Below, piece after piece: positions 55,976 through 64,000 of a DNA stretch of 64,000 bases (positions are counted from its first letter, which is position 1; each line of letters begins with the position of its first letter). The notes under the pieces are model-generated. The model had not been told where the DNA came from, ran no database searches, and was given only the letters and a program-made list of their open reading frames with translations. Where the stretch lies: positions 1 through 64,000 of the forward strand of contig JAMWET010006609.1 of NCBI GenBank assembly GCA_024036415.1. The letters are read 5' to 3'. The position numbers and the translations under genes are program-made. The stretch comes from Prochilodus magdalenae. Taxonomy: Eukaryota; Chordata; Actinopteri; Characiformes; Prochilodontidae.

Positions 55976-56658
55976 TCAAAAGGTCCTGTTCAAACCTGCA
56001 GAAGACTAAAGCTTGAGCACATCTCACACTGCTGAGAAGCTTTAGGTGCCCTAGACTTTGAGAGTGTTTTCATATCTGCCTTATTCGGACCAAAGGTTTA
56101 GAGAAGTGGTCTCGGTCCAGATAACTGAACCATGGTTCCATTCGATTGCCGTGTGAAAACGCCTTTTCTGATGGTTCAGTATTTAGGCAGGCTATCATCA
56201 TCATTAATTAAACATCAGAAGAAAAAAAAAAGAATGAAAGCATGGTAGTCAAGAGGAGGAGGAGGAGGAGGAGGAGGAGACAAAGTGAGATGTGAAATTG
56301 AAATAAATGCATAAAAATGCTAAATTTCTGAGAATGCTGAGAAGATGAGCAAGAGAGGATAGGACAGGACAGGGGAGCTATGCAGTACAGGAAGCTAGAT
56401 GTATTCACGAGAAAGTGCTGGACATCAACAAACATGTTTTTCTTAGCAAAGAATTTTGATGGGTAATATTACACTGGCCTATCACAACAAGTGAAAACGT
56501 GTGTTATGACCAGACGTTTAACAGTTTGTACGGCAAACTGAATCTTTACTAGGTTTTACTTCTTAAGAGGCTCACCACACCTGCATGCTGACCATCACCT
56601 CAAATACCACAGAACAGATATACGGTGACATGATTCTGGCCTAGAAAAATATTTAATA
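55976..56658. repeat. Direct repeat, copy B (about 0.68 kb)
   Basis: Second copy, same orientation, 1.9 kb downstream of copy A. Segments such as gaaccatggttccattcgat and cgtgtgaaaacgcc look like DNA-transposon material. Confidence 0.9.
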
Positions 56659-59639
56659 CTGTAAATATACAATATATAGCTCAATTCATAGTCTGATTAT
56701 CCATTAGGGGAAACCTAAAGACTGAGGGGCTTCAGCTTTAGGCTAAATGCCACATGATGAATAAAGGTAGGAGTGAGAGGCAGGACTGAAGAACAGTTCT
56801 ACAAGGAACCCTCCTAAAAACCCCATGAGAGGAAAAGGAAGGCAGAGACAGAAACTGTAGGAGTTCAGTGCTTCATGCATAGTCCTCATCCCAAGCTCTA
56901 TTCATGTTAGAGGTCAAATTGATGGAAGCACCACCAGGATATAGTGGGTCAAGCTCACTGGTGAACCAGTGTAAGGTGTTTACCTGTTTCACCTGTGTTT
57001 GATAAGCATCCTGATTAATCACACTTCCAGGTAACCATGACGTATGACTGACTAGCCAATTCATTTCAATACACAGCAATAACAACACATGCAGTTCTAT
57101 ACAGTGTAAGTGTAAGACTGCATGTCTCTGGTTAAATCTTCCACAGTTACTGTTTACTATACACTCACCTTCAAAAGAACAGCTGCACCCAAAAGGAATT
57201 AATCCACGGGTATGAAACTCGGTGGGTGGGGATTGACATTGTGAGAAATGCTGAACGTGGAAACAGGAAATAGAAATCAGAGTAAAGTCGTGACCGTCTT
57301 TAGCTGATCAGAAATGTTTTCCCCAAACAGAATTCCAAACTGAGCATTCTGGAGTTGCTTAGCAGAACTGTGATGTCACATCCACCACCACTGGAACAAC
57401 AGTACCAGCATGTGATATGAGTTATTCAGTGAATGTGATCAGTGAAAATGTAACTTCATTTCTGATTCATAAATAACAGTACTAAAGCGGATATTCTCAC
57501 TTCATTTTAATAACAGTATATATTATTAGTTCATTAAATATTTCCTGTCTGGCCTACATACATATGTGCCTTCATTCTTAGTGATGTGTGATTTCTTGGA
57601 TTGACTGCTTAATTCAAACTGAAATCTGAATGGAAAACTGTATATACAAGATGGCTGAACTGTGTCCCACCTCAGCTGCTGGCCGATTCAGCCAGAGAAT
57701 TTTAGGATTGTGCTCCTGGAAACAGCTGCAACAAGAAATCATCCAGCGAACCGCAACAAAAGACAAATGACATAGTTTGTATCTTGAAGCCCAACGAACT
57801 GAAATGTAATACGTTGTAGTTTATTACTGTATATTTAGTTTATTACTAATAACAGCTTTGTCCTCCAGTACATTCAGGGCTCAACCAGCACCTTTAACTT
57901 GAGCTAACATATAAAAGATGGTGCTTTGAAAATAGAAAGGTCAAATGGATGAGGGCTTGTGAAGCCAGTACTGAAAGGGTGGGGAGGTGGTAGGGGGTTG
58001 TTGTTCCAGTGGTGAAGTTGAGATGAAAAGCATGAGATCTTAAAACTTTACTCACCTGCACAGAACTAGTCTAGAACTCTGTATTTAGTTTTACTCTGGA
58101 CCGCTAAACATGCTTGTACTTATCGACACACCCTGTTTTCTGCACAAGGCTGCTGTCTCAGACTTACTCGGTGTCTTTGATGGAGTTTCTAAGACAGGAG
58201 TCAGGGATTGTAAGTGAGAGTGTTAGTATGTGAGCAGTGCCATTCATATAGCCAGGTATCTCATCAGTATTCTCACTGCATACACTGTGATACTGCACAG
58301 TGTCCACTAGAGGCGCTCTAACAGTTTAATTTCTGGAAAGATGGGCAGTCTAATCATTTAACTCATCTGGGGGACATTAAGTCATGCAGTCTAAAATCAA
58401 GCTTGAATGTGAAAGACCTTTTTCTCTTACACTGACAGAATGTTACAGACCAGGCTTTTTTTCCTTCTCAAATGAAGAATGCAAATACATTTACAGTAGA
58501 GCCACTTCCAGGGTTATTCATCTTACAGGTAGGCGAATGTTAGGCCAGTCCCAAAAAAATTACAGTAAAAGAAGTTTATTGGTAATAAGTTTAACCAATG
58601 CATTTTGAATAATTGCATGGTTTTTGATACATATCTGTTTTTAGGATGTCATGCATTAGCTTTCAAAGAGATTTTGATTTTGGAGTAATTTAATTAATTT
58701 TCTTATTAAAGATAAAGACTTGTGCAACAGTATGTAAAGTCATTTATTATTATACTTATATACAGACATGCATATATTAGCAGATTATTTTATTTTCTAA
58801 AACAGGAAGATGTTTTAGGCAGTGGCTGAGCTTTTCTAGAAGAGATTTGAAGATTTCCTTGGGCTTAGCTGTTACCTCAGAGACCACTGTCTGGAATTAG
58901 ACATGTGAGGCATGTGAGCAGACTTGATTAGGAAGTGAAGGACAGTGTAGTCAGGTAAGACCATTACCTGTGATCATTAGCTAGACAGTGTAGAACTTCA
59001 CATATCAGTTTCAGGTTTTTGTATCACTGACTACACTGTTGTAACTTCATATGAACTTTACATGCTGCCCGTTTCTGCAGTTGTTGCTCTGTAAGACGAA
59101 CATATGAAGGTGTTTGTATCTGTTGTTGTTGGTGAGGACAGAGCTGTGTTTGGAGTGCTGTATTATTACTGATAAAGGCTGATTGAAAATGAAGGACAGT
59201 GTCAGCTGTCTGTAGTCCCAGTGTATGTGTGAGACTACAGGGTGAATTCTCTCCCAGTGTTTCCTGTCCTATAGATTTCTTAGTGTCAACAATAAACACT
59301 GATCGTATGCTAGTAAGATACGGTGTCCCTCATGGATCAGGGCTCGGGCTGCTGTTTTTCTCTGTACATGCAGCCCCTTGGTAACTTCATCTGTAGTCTT
59401 GACATCAGCTTTCACTGCTATGCAGCTGCACTTCCTCTCGGTCTCTGTATATTACAGTTTATAACAGTTTATCATCAAAGATTTCCCCACCATTAGAGAT
59501 AAAACAAGGGAAGACACGATTTTAATGGCAGAAATGACACTTTATTATCAGACCTGCTTTATAATGTCTTGTATATTATAACACGTCATGTGATGGTCAT
59601 GTTAAGAGGATTCTATCTTGGTGTGAATTTTGTGGAAAA
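56659..59639. other. Intergenic DNA between genes 2 and 3, no gene recognised
   Basis: Unique-looking, moderately AT-rich. A 72-codon open frame on the minus strand (56873-57088, ending WDEDYA) has a protein-like composition but no start or splice support. No tRNA or exon of the SRCR family was found. Confidence 0.45.
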
Positions 59640-60979
59640 CCTTATAGTTTGGAATCACATTTACGGTCATTTGAGAAGCCATATTTGATAATTCTGTTCA
59701 GGAAAAATACATTATAAATCAAAATTTGGAACACTTCAAGCTTTTCATGAGAACTAATGTCTATGTTGATAATTATAAAAGCTTATACCAGTAAGCAGCA
59801 GGTTTCTGTTGACATTAGGAATCATAACTCTTGATAGAAGGAGTGCACTGTTTGTATGTATGCAAATACACAACGGTGATTATGTTCCACTGCTTGAGAA
59901 GTAAGGCTGTTTGCCTCACTGTGCTGGAGTACTTCTACAAAGCTGTTTTACAGTAAAAATGAATGACAGGCCACTGTATCCAGCTATATAGTGAAGGCTG
60001 TGCTACTAATGCTCTGTGATACGCTCTGTTTTCTCTGGCGCTTTAGTGAAGTGAGTTTATTTGTACAAAAATTTGAAATAAGTAATGCTTATTTTATTCA
60101 TTTAATTATTAAGTAAAACAAGCAGTTTGTGCAATGGGTTTACAGAATATTTTGGTAATCAAAGTGTTTCTTCATAGAGACCCATTTTTCCATGGTACAT
60201 CTGGGTGGTGCTATAAGAACTTGCTTTTCCCGTACACCACATTCAATTCTCATTTAAGAACTACTTAATGTAGGATCATTTCAGGACACTTTGTGTCTTC
60301 TAGAATTAAATTTTGTGTTTTAGTAATATGTGAAATGGACACATTGACACAACTAGTCAAACCCCCATCTATTTTTAAACTTTGTAATAAGCTCTGGTTA
60401 GACGGGAGCATGTAGCTTGACTGTAACACATTTGCAGGGATAGCAGGGCGCACAGCTGTGACTGCTATACTGTTTTTTGAGTACAGCTGTATTATGTTGT
60501 TTTTCTCCAAACAACTCAAATGAAAATGAAAGAACACAATATTAAGCATGTTATTATGATATGCATCCCTTACATGCTCTATGACATGTGGAAAACTGTT
60601 CATTTACTAATTATAATATACATCAAGACGGAACTGTATAATCTTCATATAAAACGAATAACCTGAGTGAGGAGCAGCTACAAAGAAAACACAGGAAAGA
60701 ATTAAAAGAGCAGTAAATAAGACAGCTTCAGTTCTGCAGACTGAGAAATGATGGTTAATGTATGTAATGCGAGCAAATTGCATTTGTGGTTTAAAAGGGA
60801 ACAGAATGATTTTTTTTTTACCTCCATTACTTTCATACTTTCACAAATTAATACAAAATTATATCTTCAATAATCAGCATCAAAACATTTGATATAGTTC
60901 AACCTTCTGTGGAGGTTCAAATGTCCTTTCCTGAGCAGATGCACTGTTTGGGTCTCTGTCAGGTGGTCTATTCCTCTTT
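59640..60979 (-). other. 3' flank / 3' UTR region of gene 3
   Basis: Cleaner counterpart of 1-1279. Long shared words run up to the stop codon, so the duplicated unit extends at least 1.3 kb past the coding end in these two copies. Gene 2 is related only in the last 100 bp or so. Confidence 0.6.
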
Positions 60980-61008
60980 CTAAGGCATCACAATTACATC
61001 ATCATAAC
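60980..61008 (-). CDS. Gene 3 terminal coding exon
   Basis: Acceptor TTTCAG, GYDDVIVMP then TAG at 60982-60980, four codons shorter than gene 2. Last tyrosine motif retained. Confidence 0.78.
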
Positions 61009-63052
61009 CTGAAACATTTAAAATAAATTACCAACCTCGTAACACAGACATGACATCATCACTATCACAGTACAGTCCTGCGTATGTAACATTACAGAGA
61101 TGCAGATCCATGTCTAACTAATAACACTCTGCAATGTCGTGTGCAGGAGTAAAGAAAACAGGTGTAGACTCACCTGCTGCACCTCCTACATCCTGTCCAG
61201 CAGTGATGACATCATCATAGCCCTCTGGTGTGCACACTGCATCCACATATTCAGACAGAGTTTGATGGCAGTGAGAAACAGATCTGGTTATTAATGAACT
61301 GATATGTGTGTACACTGTGTGTTTATAATGAATTCTCCATTCTTAGATAAACTAACCTGATGTAATGTTTGGATTCTCTCCAGCAGAAATGACATCATCA
61401 TAGAGCTCCACGTTGTCCTCTGTTAAAACATAGAAGTAGATGTCAGCATCTGTAAGCCTGATTATTAATCTTAATTTTACAGTTTTATCACATAATTACG
61501 TGCCGGAGAGAGAGAGAGAGAAAAAGAGATGATATAACCAGCTGTGGACATTCATCCTACTGTCTAATCATTTTCTCTACATGTGAATCCTGCTCTATTA
61601 GTCATGTACCAATATGTGGTGATTCTACACAAACCAAACTAGAGCTGCTGTACTGCAGGACAGATGGGAGATTTAACAGTGCTGAAAACACACCTGCTAA
61701 TCTATCCAGTGTCTGTCCAGCAGTGATGACATCATCATAGTTCTCTGAAGTGACTTCTGTTCCCACATCACCTAAAACAGATGAGTAACAGATTTTAACA
61801 GAGAGAGTTCAGTGGTCTTTCAGTGAAGTCGTCTCTATAAATACACCCACCTTTCAGGTCACTGGTGGTGATGTCATTATAATATTCAGGCTTTTCCTCA
61901 TTTACAGCCTTTCCTGGAAGAGAAAGAGGAAAGTTCATTTCTCCATCAGTCTATCAGCTGGATGGTCCTCCAGATGGTAATCATGTAGTTTTAAATAAAT
62001 TTTGCTTATCATGAAACTGATGTGAGCAGCCTGAACAACATTTGTGAAGACACTGATGTAAGAGTATCCAGTTTTACAGCTGTAGAGGATGAATAAACAA
62101 ACTACAAACTACAGAAGAATTGAATCTATAATCAGTGCAAGTCTATGTTCCATAGAAGCTAAACTGACACATGCTGCTGTAAAGACACAGTGAAATAGAA
62201 GAAAGACACACTGTGAAATAGTAAACCCATAGCGCCATGTTTCTAGTGTTGCTTCTAATTCAGTACCCTATTTCTGGAATGTGTAAGATGTGTAAAATGC
62301 AGTAAAAACATGAAGCTGTGATTTGATCATTCTAAAAAGGTTTGGAATTTGATACCTGCAACACACTCAGCCATTTAGGGCAGAGAGGCATGTGTACCAC
62401 TGTGGTACTCCAGCTTTCCCACACCTTTGACCAGTTTGGGAACTGAAAACACCTTCTGATTCTTTTCTAATGCACCATGTAGTCAAGAACATGCAGGTTA
62501 TAAAGTCATACTGTTGTAGCACATGCAGAATGAAGCGTAGCCTTGCTGAAATTACCATGGACCTCCTAGGGAACGATGTCAGAATAGTAATATACAGTAT
62601 ATACAAAATCCCAATATAGACCCCTGTCCTCTGTGTTAGTGGTACCACCATATCATCACAGATGCTGGCAATTCAGCTGCTTAAATGTTTCACAGCAACG
62701 TAACAAGAACATTCTATGAAGTTTCCACTCTTGTTTTGCTCCTGTCTTAACTTTGAGTGAGTTGTAGACATTAAATTCTAAAAGACAAATCATCCAAAAC
62801 AGTAAAATTAGTTTTAAGAGGACTAACAAATTCCATATTATTGGTTTATTGTATTTTACAGAATGTTCCAACTTTTTAGAAAAGGTGTTTGAACCTTTCA
62901 GTCGAATGAAATCACTCTTTATCCCTCTTTCTCTTTCTCTCTCTCTCTCTCACTCTCTCTCACTCTCTCTCACACACACACACCTCACTTACCTGGGAGA
63001 AGCCCCTCATCCACATCCTTGTATACTAAATGTCCTTTGGAGGCGACTTCAC
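60980..63052 (-). CDS. Gene 3: cytoplasmic-tail exons of a third WC1/CD163-like receptor (partial, 5' part outside window)
   Basis: Six exons in the same order, spacing and phase as the tails of the other two genes: YKDV, YYND, NYDDV, LYDDV, YDDV and a terminal exon ending in VMP-stop. The YEEI exon, membrane helix and SRCR exons are not in the window and should lie to the right of 64000. All six exons are open. The DEGLL sequence is kept as in gene 1 but not gene 2. Position and strand show that the cluster continues past the right edge. Confidence 0.85.
61174..61236 (-). CDS. Gene 3 tail module YDDVITAGQDVGGAA
   Basis: 63 nt: VCTPEGYDDVITAGQDVGGA then A. The upstream alternative acceptor seen in genes 1 and 2 is mutated (TGTAG to TGTGG), so only the GCAG acceptor can be used. 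This fixes the exon start for the whole family. Confidence 0.83.
61357..61419 (-). CDS. Gene 3 tail module LYDDVISAGE
   Basis: 63 nt: EDNVELYDDVISAGENPNIT then S. Splice sites as in the paralogues (an AACAG acceptor, GTTAGT donor). Confidence 0.83.
61694..61771 (-). CDS. Gene 3 tail module NYDDVITAGQ
   Basis: 78 nt: GDVGTEVTSENYDDVITAGQ then TLDRLA. Two substitutions (EVTS for EDTP) relative to genes 1 and 2. Confidence 0.83.
61851..61913 (-). CDS. Gene 3 tail module YYNDI
   Basis: 63 nt, acceptor TTCCAG, donor GTGGGT: GKAVNEEKPEYYNDITTSDL then K. A conservative V to I change is the only difference from gene 2. Confidence 0.83.
62930..62985. repeat. (TC)n/(CA)n microsatellite in gene 3 intron
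   Basis: Interrupted CT and CA runs ending a few bases before the donor of the YKDV exon, in the same place as in gene 2. Confidence 0.9.
62993..63052 (-). CDS. Gene 3 tail module YKDV with DEGLL
   Basis: 60 nt, acceptor AACAG, donor GTAAGT: GEVASKGHLVYKDVDEGLLP. Homologous to YEDV/YADV exons of the other genes; the first half has diverged strongly while VD and DEGLL stay as in gene 1. Confidence 0.8.
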
Positions 63053-64000
63053 CTGTTAGAAATGTATTTGAACAGTGTCACACAAACTTACTCACTAACA
63101 CAAATACATACCGATCAGTCTAGTAGACTCATCAACAACTACTAAAAATATAGACCATTCTGAAAACTCTAACTGGCTATCGTTTGTTCTCTGTCAGATA
63201 TACGGGTGTAATACACTTGATATCAAATTACTGCATCATGCCTGGATCTATATTATAATGAAACTGTGACTGTAATGATTTTTGGTTGTATCCTAAATTA
63301 CTAGGGCTGTAGTCGGACTCAGAATTTTGTCAGTCGAATCGGATTCGCCCGCCCTGTTTGACGATTCGACTATTCATTCACGATTTTTTTCTCCATGTAC
63401 ATTATCTAGTAATCAGTAAATCAATCTGCATACGGTTCAGATCTGACATCCTCCTCATTTAGAAAGTCAGCAGAGTCACAGGAACATATTTCTGAACTAA
63501 AAGAGGCGGGGCTTATGATGATCAATCTGAACTGGAGCCTGATTTAGTTACAGAATATAGCCCCGGGCAGCAGCGCGTATTTATGCTGAACATTAGCCCT
63601 TATAGCTTATAGTCTTTTTAATTTCACTTCTAACAGCTTCTTCAGTAGGAGGACCCTTCGTCTTTCATCTCTCATAAATAATGACCTGCTAAATAAAACC
63701 AGATTAGTCCTTATTTACATTATTTTAGATGAAAAGAAGAATGGTGGACCTGAAACCGTTTATTATATTCCCCACGCTGGACTAATTATCTCTCGTTTAT
63801 CAGCAGGCGTATTAAGTAACTGTACTCATCCTTAAATAAAGATAATCTCAGCTGTAAATGAATTAATAAAAGTAGCTGTAATTTCGGTTCTAAAATTATG
63901 GAATTATAATAAAACAAACGTCTTTGGTGCGTTTTTCCTTCACCACAAGAAGCCGTTATGTTTAAAACAAAAGTCAGTTTGAAGCAGTGTTGGATGTCTG
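63053..64000 (-). other. Intron of gene 3
   Basis: No exon seen up to the window edge. 63300-63420 (gggctgtagtcggactcaga...cgattcgactattc) looks like a hAT-type DNA transposon end. Confidence 0.45.

Overview
The window is vertebrate DNA, most likely from a ray-finned fish (perhaps an otophysan). The reasons are the intron-rich genes, L2-type LINEs, several Tc1-like transposon relics, a tRNA-derived SINE, Gypsy-type solo LTRs and abundant CA/GA microsatellites. The species cannot be named from sequence alone. Exon boundaries were worked out by hand from reading frames, GT/AG signals and comparison of paralogues inside the window; no alignment program, database search or transcript was used.

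The dominant content is a head-to-tail cluster of three paralogous genes on the minus strand. Each encodes a large single-pass receptor of the WC1/CD163 group (multi-domain group B scavenger receptor cysteine-rich, SRCR, proteins). Gene 2 (27126-51556) is the complete reference copy: 25 exons and about 1786 codons, made of a signal peptide, 15 SRCR domains, a short stalk, one membrane helix and a cytoplasmic tail spread over seven small exons, most carrying one tyrosine motif. Gene 1 (1280-20636) has the same 25-exon layout, but the part below about 6.5 kb is full of single-base indels that break SRCR14 and SRCR15 and alter the last exons. Gene 3 is represented only by its last six tail exons (60980-63052); the rest lies beyond the right edge.

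Every internal exon I could place is phase 1-1, so any exon can be gained, lost or skipped without shifting the frame. SRCR1-10 alternate between two domain types ('B' ending in [12 protein letters not shown] motifs, 'A' containing YTVCDADFD), as if a two-domain unit had been multiplied. The A-type exons are almost identical to each other within and between genes while the introns differ. SRCR11-15 are single-copy types shared one-to-one by genes 1 and 2. The tail holds YEEI, YxDV, YYNxV and several YDDV motifs, which suggests phosphotyrosine signalling and endocytosis as in WC1 and CD163; that function is inference.

Layout: 1-1279, 3' flank of gene 1; 1280-20636, gene 1, with a 54-bp minisatellite (13.3-14.3 kb) and an L2 LINE (14.9-16.5 kb) in one intron; 20.6-27.1 kb, promoter flank of gene 1 and intergenic repeats (SINE, Gypsy gag relic, solo LTR, tRNA-like sequence); 27.1-51.6 kb, gene 2, with Tc1, L2 and a solo LTR in its introns; 51.6-61 kb, promoter flank of gene 2 (near-copy of that of gene 1), CA tracts, a 34-bp minisatellite, a 0.7-kb direct repeat and otherwise unrecognised DNA; 61-63 kb, gene 3 tail; 63.1-64 kb, intron of gene 3. 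No bacterial-type feature, CRISPR array or rRNA gene is visible.
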